A stretch of 11,746 nucleotides of DNA from NCBI GenBank assembly GCA_043778315.1, contig JAYWGJ010000431.1, positions 1-11,746 on the forward strand, in the 5' to 3' direction. Origin of the DNA: JBEEMU01 sp043778315. GTDB taxonomy: Bacteria; Bacteroidota; Bacteroidia; Chitinophagales; Saprospiraceae. The position numbers were made by a program, and so were the translations under genes. The notes under the pieces were generated by a model. The model had not been told where the DNA came from and searched no databases. It saw only the letters and a program-made list of their open reading frames with translations. Of this stretch, positions 1-6,354 are shown in pieces (the first letter of the stretch is position 1; every line of letters starts with the position of its first letter).

Positions 1-1
1 G

Positions 2-316
2 TACCCGCTTACCATAAAGGTAGGGCAAGAAGCCGTAGTACGCAGTATAGCCAAAGAACTCAACGAAAAAGTAGCGCAGTACCAAATGCAGTTTCCGGGT
101 AAAGACAAGATGGATTGTTTGATAATGGCGACCCTTTCGTGGGCAGCCGATTTTGCAACAAAAACACAAGCCGAAGCCTTGCAAAATAACGACTCGGAGT
201 CGAGTTTGTATGCCGAAATGGAAGACGCAAAATTAGCCTTAGCCGAGCAAACTACCGACTGGCAAAACCGCTTAGGCTACCTGCATACGCTTTTAGATTG
301 TGCTTTACAGCATTAA
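2..316 (+). CDS. zapA: Cell division protein ZapA (5' end outside window)
   Basis: The reading frame is open from base 2 and gives 104 residues before a TAA. It begins YPLTIKVGQEAVVRSIAKELNEK, the beta-strand plus first helix typical of ZapA, followed by FPGKDKMDCLIMATLSWAADF, which matches the family's conserved aliphatic helix. The rest is helical and Gln/Glu/Ala-rich, as expected for the ZapA dimerising coiled coil. ZapA binds FtsZ at midcell and bundles its protofilaments. Family members are about 95-110 residues, so only roughly 10-15 N-terminal residues should be missing; an internal ATG at 86 is not the true start because the conserved N-terminal strand lies upstream of it. The gene ends 60 bp before a strong terminator, so it is probably the last gene of its transcript. 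Confidence 0.85.
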   Translation, partial: YPLTIKVGQEAVVRSIAKELNEKVAQYQMQFPGKDKMDCLIMATLSWAADFATKTQAEALQNNDSESSLYAEMEDAKLALAEQTTDWQNRLGYLHTLLDCALQH

Positions 317-375
317 TTTATTAGCTAAATGCACTACTTTTTTACTACTTTTATTACTTTTAGGTATCAAATAGC

Positions 376-420
376 TCTGTTTTACGCAACTTGGTTGGCG
401 TGAAACAGATTTTTTTTTTT
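376..420 (+). terminator. Intrinsic terminator after zapA
   Basis: CTGTTTTACGC (377-387) pairs with GCGTGAAACAG (398-408) over 11 bp with one G-U wobble, and T376-A409 adds a further pair. The loop AACTTGGTTG can partly pair inside itself. An uninterrupted run of 11 T follows (410-420). This is a textbook rho-independent terminator. It separates zapA transcription from the exported gene pair that starts at 507. Confidence 0.9.
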
Positions 421-506
421 GTTTATAGCAATATAACTAAAAAATAAACTGGCGATTTTTTCAACTTCTATAAAATTTATCACATCACTCTATAAATTAA
501 AAAAAT

Positions 507-1157
507 ATGAAAATAACGTCGGTATTAACATCATTATTCGGTGTATTTATGTGTGTAAATGTAACGGCTCAGACGGTTTCGGATACGCTGCACCTGAAAG
601 ACGAAATCACTGATTTAGAACTTGCACTAAAAGACCCTGCTAAGGTGTATCGTTTAAATTTGAGCAATCAGAAGATTAGTGTAGCCGATTCTGTGTGGTC
701 AAAGTTCTCGAACCTCGAGTATTTAAGCCTAAAAAACGACCATTTAAGACAGGTTCCATCAGGTTTGGGTTATCTAAAAAATCTAAAAATATTGGATTTG
801 AGTGGCAATGATTTCGAGATGCTGCCGTCGTCATTTAGCCGCCTCAGCAACCTGCAAGAGCTTTTTGTGAATGATGATAAAAATTTCAAATTGAAAAAAA
901 ATATCAATGTATTAAGCAGCATGAAGGGTTTGAAGTCGCTACACTTAGAAAACGACAACCTAACAGAACTGCCCCGAACCATCAATCGCCTGACTAATTT
1001 GGAGATTTTGGACTTAAATCACAACCATTTTAAAAAAGTACCCACCGAAATTAAAGGCTTGAAACATTTGCAATATTTAGATTTTCAAGACAATGATTTC
1101 AAACCAAATATTATACAAACGCCAAACCCTGAGTTTGGTGTGAAAATTAATTTTTAA
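507..1157 (+). CDS. Exported leucine-rich-repeat protein
   Basis: The 216-residue product has a signal peptide at residues 1-22 (MKITSVLTSLFGVFMCVNVTAQ, probable cut after AQ). Residues 48 to about 200 hold about seven leucine-rich repeats of 23-26 residues; clear units are NLEYLSLKNDHLRQVPSGLGYLK, NLKILDLSGNDFEMLPSSF, GLKSLHLENDNLTELPRTI and NLEILDLNHNHFKKVPTEI. The LxxLPxxIxxLxxL spacing is that of the bacterial/plant-like LRR class. Such repeats form a curved protein-binding solenoid. No catalytic domain, membrane anchor, lipobox or type IX sorting domain is present, so a periplasmic or secreted binding role is inferred and the partner is unknown. The ATG at 507 is followed directly by the signal peptide. 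Base composition is more A/T-rich than in rny downstream. The next gene starts 32 bp later and is probably cotranscribed. Confidence 0.85.
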   Translation: MKITSVLTSLFGVFMCVNVTAQTVSDTLHLKDEITDLELALKDPAKVYRLNLSNQKISVADSVWSKFSNLEYLSLKNDHLRQVPSGLGYLKNLKILDLSGNDFEMLPSSFSRLSNLQELFVNDDKNFKLKKNINVLSSMKGLKSLHLENDNLTELPRTINRLTNLEILDLNHNHFKKVPTEIKGLKHLQYLDFQDNDFKPNIIQTPNPEFGVKINF

Positions 1158-1189
1158 AACATTAAAAAAAATATTAAAAACATTAAGTG

Positions 1190-1945
1190 ATGAGTAACCG
1201 CACAAAGATATCCCCCTTTAATATTCTTGTATTTGTCAGTTTAATACTATGCAGCGAAGCTGCAACGGCACAACAAAATTTATTTAATATCCCTTCGGGC
1301 GATATTACCAACGAAAAAAAGCTGTTCTATCAGCATCAGTTGAATGTTTATAGCGATAAATTGGAGTCGAAGGCGCACTTCGTTTACGGACTCGGGAAGG
1401 GCTGGGACGCAGGGATAAACTTGGTAGGCAAGGGCTTTTATTTCACTCCCGCATGGCGAATACTGCACAACGACAACCCCGAAAAGGGCAGCGTTTACCC
1501 GATAGTGATGGCAACGGTTCAGAAGCAGTTCCAACTCTCCGAGCATTTTGATATAAATGTAGGCAGTCAAGTTGGGTTAAACCTTAGTAATAAAGTGCAG
1601 AATAAGGAGCTAAATTACTATACTTATGGTATTGGCGTTTATCATTTCATGCACCACTCGAGCCGTATAGTTGGCGGTTTTTATAAGACGAACGAGATGT
1701 TTGTGGGCGACGGCAATACTTTTGGCGGCATGGCGGGGTTTGAACTAAAATTAAGTAAAAGATGGTACTTAATGGGCGACTGGGTGAGCGGCAATAACGA
1801 CTCCTCCGTTTCTGTATTGGGTGTGATGTACAATGCCTCGAAGCGGGTGCAATTGTGCGGCGGCTGGCAAATCCCGAACCCTCGAACGCCGAAACCACAA
1901 GGGTTCGTTTTTGAGCTAAACTTGATGGGCTGGGACCAGTTTTAG
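1190..1945 (+). CDS. Predicted small outer-membrane beta-barrel protein
   Basis: The product is 251 residues from the ATG at 1190; a GTG directly upstream (1187) would add one residue. Residues about 5-28 form a signal peptide (FNILVFVSLILCSEAATAQ). The mature part is a series of short amphipathic strands rich in Gly, Tyr and Trp separated by polar turns, such as VYGLGKGWDAGINLVGKGFY, WRILHNDNPEKGSVYPIVM and YLMGDWVSGNNDSSVSVLGV. It ends in an aromatic residue (GWDQF), as outer-membrane barrels often do. I read it as a barrel of roughly 10-12 strands with no recognisable family. The 32-bp gap to the LRR gene upstream suggests the two are made together, perhaps as a barrel and its LRR partner; that is inference. 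rny starts 65 bp downstream with no convincing terminator between. Confidence 0.75.
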   Translation: MSNRTKISPFNILVFVSLILCSEAATAQQNLFNIPSGDITNEKKLFYQHQLNVYSDKLESKAHFVYGLGKGWDAGINLVGKGFYFTPAWRILHNDNPEKGSVYPIVMATVQKQFQLSEHFDINVGSQVGLNLSNKVQNKELNYYTYGIGVYHFMHHSSRIVGGFYKTNEMFVGDGNTFGGMAGFELKLSKRWYLMGDWVSGNNDSSVSVLGVMYNASKRVQLCGGWQIPNPRTPKPQGFVFELNLMGWDQF

Positions 1946-2010
1946 GTAAATTAAAAAATAATTTTATTCCAATAAAAATAATCAGTAACACATAATCAAT
2001 AATTATAACC

Positions 2011-3696
2011 ATGGAAATCATAATAGGAATCATTATCGGCGCAATACTGGGCGGAGTGATTGGCGTATTTGTGTTCGGAAAAAGTGCTTGGGAGAAATCT
2101 AATCAAGCGCGTATCACCGAACTCAATAAGCAGTCAGACCAAGCCTTATTAGACGCACGCGCTACCGCCGAGCGCACCGTAACGGATGCAAAAGAACGCG
2201 CCCAAAAAACAGTACAAGACGCAGAACAGCGCGCCAACAACTTGCTGAAAACCAAAGAATTGGAGGCAAAAGAGAAGTTTTTGCAGAAAAAAGCAGATTT
2301 TGACAACGACCTTAACCTCCGTCGTCAGAAAATAAAAGAAGAGGAACTCGTTATAAAAGAAGCGGAAGCGGCTTTAAAACAACTCGAAAGCTCGGTAAAA
2401 GGGCAGCAACAAAGTCTCATCGACCGCTCCAAAAACTTGGACAAAAAGGACGAGGAGATTGAGGCTGTACGCGCCAATCTGAACACGCAATTGGTTATTA
2501 TCGAAGAGAAAAAAGTCGAACTCGGTAAGGCGCAAGCCGTGCATTTGGACGCGCTCGAAGCCGTAGCCAAACTCACGCAAATAGAGGCAAAAGAGGAATT
2601 GATGCGCTTAGTGCGCAGCAAAGCCGAGGGCGACGCGCTCAATATCACCAAAGAAATCATCGAGCAAGCGAAGATGAACGCCTCGAAAGAGTCGAAAAAG
2701 ATAGTGATACAATCGATACAACGTATGGCTGCCGAGGTAGCGATAGAGAATACGGTATCGGTATTTAATTTGGATTCTGACGACCTCAAAGGACAAATCA
2801 TCGGTCGCGAGGGACGTAATATCCGCGCCCTCGAAGCCGCAACAGGCGCGGAATTTGTGGTTGATGATACGCCCGAGGCGATTGTCATCTCGTCGTTCGA
2901 CCCTATTCGCCGCGAGGTAGCGCGCCTTGCGCTGCAACGCTTAGTTGCCGACGGACGTATTCACCCTGCTCGCATCGAGGAGGTAGTAGCCAAAACCCGT
3001 AAGCAGCTCGAGGAGCAAATCATGGAGATAGGCGAGCGCACCGTTCTCGAGCTTGGCATACACGGCTTGCACCCTGCGCTCGTGCGCATGGTCGGTCGTA
3101 TGCGTTTCCGCTCGTCTTACGGACAAAATTTATTGAAGCACTCTATCGAAACCGCCAACCTTTGTGCGATTATGGCAGCCGAACTCGGCTTAACCACCAA
3201 ACAAGCAAAAATGGCAAAACGCGCTGGTTTGCTCCACGATATTGGCAAAGTGGCAGAAGAGGAGACAGAGTTGTCACACGCGATTTTGGGTATGAAACTC
3301 TGCGAAAAACACGGCGAACACGCTGTAATCTGCAACGCCGTAGGCGCGCACCACGACGAAATAGAGATGAACAATATCCTTTCGCCGATAGTACAAGCCT
3401 GCGACTCGGTGTCGGGCGCGCGCCCAGGCGCACGTCGCGAAATTTTGGAGAGCTATATGGAGCGTATTCGCGAGTTTGAAGAACTCGCCGCGTCGTATCC
3501 AGGCGTACAAAAAGCCTACGCGATACAAGCAGGACGTGAGTTGCGCGTACTCGTAGAGAGCGAAAAAGTGAGCGATACAGAAGCAGATACGCTTTCTTTC
3601 GCGATAGCGAACCGCATAGAAAATGAAATGCAATACCCAGGTCAGGTGAAAGTAACGGTTATTCGCGAAACGCGCGCCGTCGCTTTTGCGCGCTAA
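2011..3696 (+). CDS. rny: Ribonuclease Y
   Basis: This membrane-anchored endoribonuclease starts bulk mRNA decay. The 561-residue product has an N-terminal membrane helix (about 2-22, Ile/Gly-rich), a long charged coiled coil (about 27-245), a KH RNA-binding domain with the GxxG-type motif IIGREGRN (263-270), and an HD phosphohydrolase domain. The HD domain shows LLHDIGK with the metal-binding pair H409-D410, HH at 447-448 and D465 in the sequence ACDSVSGARPGARRE. The C-terminal part is colinear with B. subtilis RNase Y: 152 residues follow the catalytic Asp-containing motif in both, from memory of H368/D369 in a 520-residue protein. The extra length of about 41 residues is therefore in the coiled coil, which opens with three 11-residue repeats starting DA (48-80). 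ATG 2011 sits right before the membrane helix. A strong terminator follows 28 bp after the stop. Confidence 0.97.
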   Translation: MEIIIGIIIGAILGGVIGVFVFGKSAWEKSNQARITELNKQSDQALLDARATAERTVTDAKERAQKTVQDAEQRANNLLKTKELEAKEKFLQKKADFDNDLNLRRQKIKEEELVIKEAEAALKQLESSVKGQQQSLIDRSKNLDKKDEEIEAVRANLNTQLVIIEEKKVELGKAQAVHLDALEAVAKLTQIEAKEELMRLVRSKAEGDALNITKEIIEQAKMNASKESKKIVIQSIQRMAAEVAIENTVSVFNLDSDDLKGQIIGREGRNIRALEAATGAEFVVDDTPEAIVISSFDPIRREVARLALQRLVADGRIHPARIEEVVAKTRKQLEEQIMEIGERTVLELGIHGLHPALVRMVGRMRFRSSYGQNLLKHSIETANLCAIMAAELGLTTKQAKMAKRAGLLHDIGKVAEEETELSHAILGMKLCEKHGEHAVICNAVGAHHDEIEMNNILSPIVQACDSVSGARPGARREILESYMERIREFEELAASYPGVQKAYAIQAGRELRVLVESEKVSDTEADTLSFAIANRIENEMQYPGQVKVTVIRETRAVAFAR

Positions 3697-3724
3697 TCAT
3701 AGGTATTTTTAGCAATATTATACT

Positions 3725-3764
3725 AAAAAACGCTTATCGGACGAGTCTGATAAGCGTTTTTTTT
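3725..3764 (+). terminator. Intrinsic terminator after rny
   Basis: AAAAAACGCTTATC (3725-3738) pairs with GATAAGCGTTTTTT (3749-3762). The stem continues inward through a G-U pair and GA/TC to a CGAG tetraloop. Eight T (3757-3764) end the structure. The A-tract before the stem would also let it act on the opposite strand, but the nearest - strand gene ends about 410 bp away, so its main job is ending rny. Confidence 0.92.
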
Positions 3765-3778
3765 ACCCGCGATTTACC

Positions 3779-3809
3779 AAAGCTAAACTGCACGCGGCTT
3801 TAGCTTTTT
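3779..3809. other. Secondary hairpin downstream of rny terminator
   Basis: AAAGCTAAA (3779-3787) and TTTAGCTTT (3799-3807) form a perfect 9-bp stem around the loop CTGCACGCGGC, ending in five T (3805-3809). It may be a backup terminator or part of the repeat-rich spacer that follows. The stem is A/T-rich, so its terminator strength is doubtful. Confidence 0.45.
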
Positions 3810-3945
3810 GACCCAATCCATCGCATAAGACAAGGAACACGTCTAAAATAAGTTACTATATTTTTACTTGTCCGGGCTACGCCCGTTCACTGCAAATCAT
3901 GGTGGTTTTGCTACCTTTATTTTTGTTCGTGCCAAAACTGCGTTA

Positions 3946-4107
3946 GATTTGCTTCGCCAGTTCGCTTCGCTCGGGTTCGTTAAGACGCTAGGCAGCACTT
4001 CGTGCGTTCACTTCGTAAATGCGATTAATATATCGCTTTTGCTTGTTCAGCCTCAAATCTGCCTTGTTTTGACTCAGGACGAGCAATGCGAACTGGCGAA
4101 GCAAATC
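3946..4107. repeat. Perfect 20-bp inverted repeat in the gene-free spacer
   Basis: GATTTGCTTCGCCAGTTCGC at 3946-3965 reappears as its exact reverse complement at 4088-4107. Weaker similarity (GCTCG) continues a few bases inward. The spacer of about 122 bp holds further small hairpins such as GCAC-TTC-GTGC (3995-4005); CGGGC-TAC-GCCCG lies just outside at 3873-3885. This fills most of the 481-bp stretch between rny and the convergent barrel gene. A TTG-started frame of 85 codons crosses it but has no homology-like features. The structure could be a remnant or non-autonomous mobile repeat, or a structured RNA; the sequence alone does not decide. Confidence 0.7.
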
Positions 4108-4177
4108 CTGCATAATAGTATTTAGTACCTTATTTCCTCTTCATTCCTAAATTTATAGCCTATTTTTTGTTTACCCC

Positions 4178-5110
4178 TTAAAACGAGTACCGCAGCCCTA
4201 CATGAACGCCCAAACTATTATAGTTTGCCAAGCGCGATAACTCGTTGCGCGGCTGTTTTGCGTCAAACTTCGGATTAGCAATCGTATTATCAGTACCATT
4301 ATCTATTTTGTCTTTATAAACCGCTTGCAAATCGCTCACATCAATTAACGGGTCGCCCGTAGAGGCATCTTTGCTGTTAATATCGTAAGTAGTGGTTTCG
4401 CCTGTTGCCTTATCCGTAACGATTCTGTCTAGCTTAACGGTAGTGAGCTTAGCCGCTTTGATACTTAAAGTAATGATTTCGGCTTCGGCGTATAGCTCCA
4501 AATGCTTGCGAATAGAGAACGCTACGCCTACGGCAGCTTGGTATCCCACCGACGGCGCACCGTTTAGTACGTCGCGTTGCGATACTTTTAAAGTTTCGTT
4601 AGAGGTCTCGAAGTACTGTTCTGACTCTAACACCACACTACCATACACGGGGAGTAACACGCCGAAGCGCATATACGGTGTAAAGTGTTCGCCGCCGCCA
4701 CGTATCACTATTGCTGGTGCTACACGCACCTGATTACTGCGTGCACTCAACTTCACTCGAAACACGTTGATTGCGCCTTGCGGGTCTATTTCGGAGCGGT
4801 CGGTAAGCGGCAATACCTCTGACATAAAGTAATGAATACCGAGTTCCGCACCGATGTGCTTAGTAAACATATAGCCGGGAGATAGCGCGAAGGTAAGCCC
4901 AGGTCCGCCTGTGCCGTAGTAATTGGCAGACTCTTTGATGCCTTTACCCTTATCGATATTGATATAGCCGTTGCCCGATTGCGCCGACCCGACCGCCACG
5001 CTGCTGCTCACCGAAAAGGCGTAGCCGCCACGCGCCGAAATGTAAAATTGTGCTTGTGCAGTGTAGTGCAATGCCGCGCAAATAATGGTAAGTAAAATTG
5101 TTTTTTTCAT
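4178..5110 (-). CDS. Predicted outer-membrane beta-barrel protein
   Basis: The product is 310 residues starting MKKTILLTIICAALHYTAQA, a clean signal peptide with cleavage before QFY. The mature part shows repeated amphipathic strands common in porin-like barrels of Bacteroidota: ISARGGYAFSVSSSVAVG near the start, GPGLTFALSPGYMFTKHIGAELGIHY, PYMRFGVLLPVYGSVVLES, VGYQAAVGVAFSIRKHLELYAEAE, and a final LGVHVGLRYSF ending in Phe. A longer polar insert (about residues 225-290) lies before the last strand. The ATG at 5110 is chosen although the frame stays open far upstream, because the signal peptide begins there and the upstream extension overlaps the DUF3109 gene in another frame. The 41-bp gap to that gene suggests one transcript. 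The transported or bound substrate cannot be told from the sequence. Confidence 0.82.
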   Translation of the reverse strand: MKKTILLTIICAALHYTAQAQFYISARGGYAFSVSSSVAVGSAQSGNGYINIDKGKGIKESANYYGTGGPGLTFALSPGYMFTKHIGAELGIHYFMSEVLPLTDRSEIDPQGAINVFRVKLSARSNQVRVAPAIVIRGGGEHFTPYMRFGVLLPVYGSVVLESEQYFETSNETLKVSQRDVLNGAPSVGYQAAVGVAFSIRKHLELYAEAEIITLSIKAAKLTTVKLDRIVTDKATGETTTYDINSKDASTGDPLIDVSDLQAVYKDKIDNGTDNTIANPKFDAKQPRNELSRLANYNSLGVHVGLRYSF

Positions 5111-5151
5111 AAGATATGATTTTGGTAAATGAATGGTTGTATAAAATAAAA

Positions 5152-5727
5152 TTATTTTAAAGAAAGTGCAGCCGCCTCCAATTCGGCGTAAAATTCCGCT
5201 CCAAATTTGCGCGAAAGTGGTGCTTTCAAAAACTGATAAACGGGTACTTGCAGCTTTTTGCCTAAGGCGCAAGCGTCGGAGCAGATAGACCATTTGTCGT
5301 AATTGACTAAGGTGTAAGTGTTGTGTTGCTTCACGCGAATAGGGTACAAATGACACGAGATAGGTTTCTGAAAATCCTCGATAGCACCGTCGATGTAGGC
5401 GCGCTCGATGCCGCATTTTGTAGTGCCGTCCGCGTCGTAAGTGACGTAGGCGCACGCGCCCTCCTCGCCCACCAAAGTTGTTTCGTAGCCGTCCGCTTCG
5501 CTGTGTTTGTACAAACCCTTTGCCTCGAGTGCAGCTACGCCTTCGGGCGTGAGGTAGGGTTTTACTTTCGGATAAATCGCCTCCAAAATAGGCACTTCGG
5601 CAGCCTCGAGCGGCGCGCCCATGTCGCCTTGTATGCAGCACGCCCCTTTGCAAGCCGTGAGGTTGCACACGAATTGTACATTTACTACGTCGTCGCTCAC
5701 GATGATAGTATCGTTAATTAGTATCAT
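5152..5727 (-). CDS. DUF3109 (YkgJ-like cysteine-cluster) family protein
   Basis: The 191-residue soluble protein has the conserved opening of this family, VQFVCNLTACKGACCIQGDMGAPL. Cysteines lie at 21, 26, 30, 31, 92, 105, 125, 149 and 153, in the contexts GACAYV, KCGIERAY, KPISCHLYPIR and WSICSDAC. This set is the putative zinc/iron- or Fe-S-binding cluster of YkgJ/DUF3109 proteins, whose biochemical role is not established. No signal peptide or membrane segment is present, so it is probably cytoplasmic. The length is normal for the family and all expected cysteines are present. It is the first gene of a probable two-gene - strand transcript with the barrel gene 41 bp downstream. Its upstream region faces the large fold-back element at 5827-6167. 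Confidence 0.9.
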   Translation of the reverse strand: MILINDTIIVSDDVVNVQFVCNLTACKGACCIQGDMGAPLEAAEVPILEAIYPKVKPYLTPEGVAALEAKGLYKHSEADGYETTLVGEEGACAYVTYDADGTTKCGIERAYIDGAIEDFQKPISCHLYPIRVKQHNTYTLVNYDKWSICSDACALGKKLQVPVYQFLKAPLSRKFGAEFYAELEAAALSLK

Positions 5728-5826
5728 ATTTTGAATTTGTTTTTTGTTGTGGTATAAACCAAAAAATGTTTTTAATTTGAAGTTAATAAAATCGTTATAA
5801 TTTGTTGAAAATCAATACTTTAACAT

Positions 5827-6167
5827 GAAAATTTTTTGCAAAAGGTATTATTAGTCTTATAGGTTTCACCACGAATTACTCAAATTTTCACTAATTTTTG
5901 ACGACCTTATAATTTTAATTTCACTAATTATTTTAATAAAAATCGAAGATTTTTATTAAAATAACTGATTCCACCAGTTGTGTGGAGCAAATAGGGTAAA
6001 ATTCGGGTAATTTTTATAATTTTCGAATGAAAATTATAAAAATATTAGTGAAAAGCGAAGATTAGACGAAGTACATTAAAAAAACTTCCGCCGATAAAAT
6101 TAGTGAAAATTCGCAAAATTCGTGGTAAAATTTTCCTGTAAAAAAAGACCTTCTGCAAGATTTTTTG
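5827..6167. repeat. AT-rich MITE-like fold-back element
   Basis: Nested inverted repeats are arranged symmetrically. The outer pair is TTGCAAAAGGT (5836-5846) and ACCTTCTGCAA (6148-6158), 10/11 matching. A middle pair of 31 bp (5868-5898 and 6096-6126) differs at four positions and begins ACCACGAATT. The spacers between outer and middle pairs are exactly 21 bp on both sides. Inside lie two near-perfect palindromes: 17-bp arms at 5928-5944/5948-5964 with loop GAA, and 15-bp arms at 6010-6024/6029-6043 with loop GAAT. The motif TTCACTAAT occurs twice on the left and reversed twice on the right. No open frame is present. It looks like a non-autonomous fold-back or MITE-type repeat. No convincing target-site duplication was found, so the ends are approximate. 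Confidence 0.75.
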
Positions 6168-6241
6168 TTCACAACTGTTTGATTTGCTGTAAGTTATAAG
6201 GATAATCATAACATCAATTTAATAACGTTGTAATAAATAGC

Positions 6242-6249
6242 TATCTTTG
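6242..6249 (+). promoter_or_regulatory. Bacteroidota-type -7 promoter box
   Basis: TATCTTTG fits the TAnnTTTG -7 consensus of the primary sigma factor in Bacteroidota and is followed by C, as is common. A matching -33 TTTG is not clear at the usual spacing. A start site about 6-10 bases downstream would put the repeat array at 6259-6338 in the 5' leader of the PorE-like gene. It would also make the TTG at 6247 impossible as a start codon. Confidence 0.55.
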
Positions 6250-6258
6250 CTACAAATA

Positions 6259-6338
6259 AGTGAACAACGAATAGTGAACAGTGAACAGTTTTTTTGCTCA
6301 CGCTATATAATGCCGTTGTTCACTGTTATCTGTTCACT
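6259..6338. repeat. Phased AGTGAACA repeats with inverted copies in gene leader
   Basis: AGTGAACA occurs at 6259-6266, 6273-6280 and 6280-6287. Its reverse complement TGTTCACT occurs at 6317-6324 and 6331-6338. The outer copies are spaced 14 bp apart on both sides. AGTGAACAACG (6259-6269) pairs perfectly with CGTTGTTCACT (6314-6324), so a stem-loop can form in RNA. It lies between the probable promoter box and the PorE-like coding region and may be an operator array, a leader structure or an interspersed repeat. Confidence 0.6.
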
Positions 6339-6354
6339 GTTATCTGAAAAAGTT

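Noticed and set aside
317..506. Small RNA such as 6S RNA downstream of zapA, as in enterobacteria
   Set aside because: The interval holds a compact terminator hairpin and A/T-rich DNA; no 6S-like long interrupted duplex could be drawn.
1946..2010. Possible terminator between the barrel gene and rny
   Set aside because: Only a short A/T-only stem with a two-base loop can be drawn; it is not a credible terminator.
2325..2888. A 187-codon - strand frame opposite rny
   Set aside because: Ser/Cys/Phe-rich antisense of the coiled-coil and KH region; rny is certain on the + strand.
3868..4125. An 85-codon + strand frame starting at TTG
   Set aside because: It has a rare start, no family resemblance and no clear ribosome binding site, and it runs through the inverted-repeat region, so it is unlikely to be a gene.
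4178..5668. A 496-codon - strand frame covering the barrel gene and much of the DUF3109 gene
   Set aside because: Only the part from ATG 5110 has a signal peptide and barrel strands. The upstream part is Arg/His-rich out-of-frame translation of the DUF3109 gene.
5820..6350. CRISPR array suspected from repeated motifs
   Set aside because: The repeats are short, inverted and without regular unique spacers, and no cas genes are present; a fold-back element and a leader repeat fit better.
6247..6354. N-terminal extension of the PorE-like protein from TTG 6247
   Set aside because: The TTG overlaps the TATCTTTG promoter box, and the stretch encodes the AGTGAACA repeat array rather than a signal peptide.
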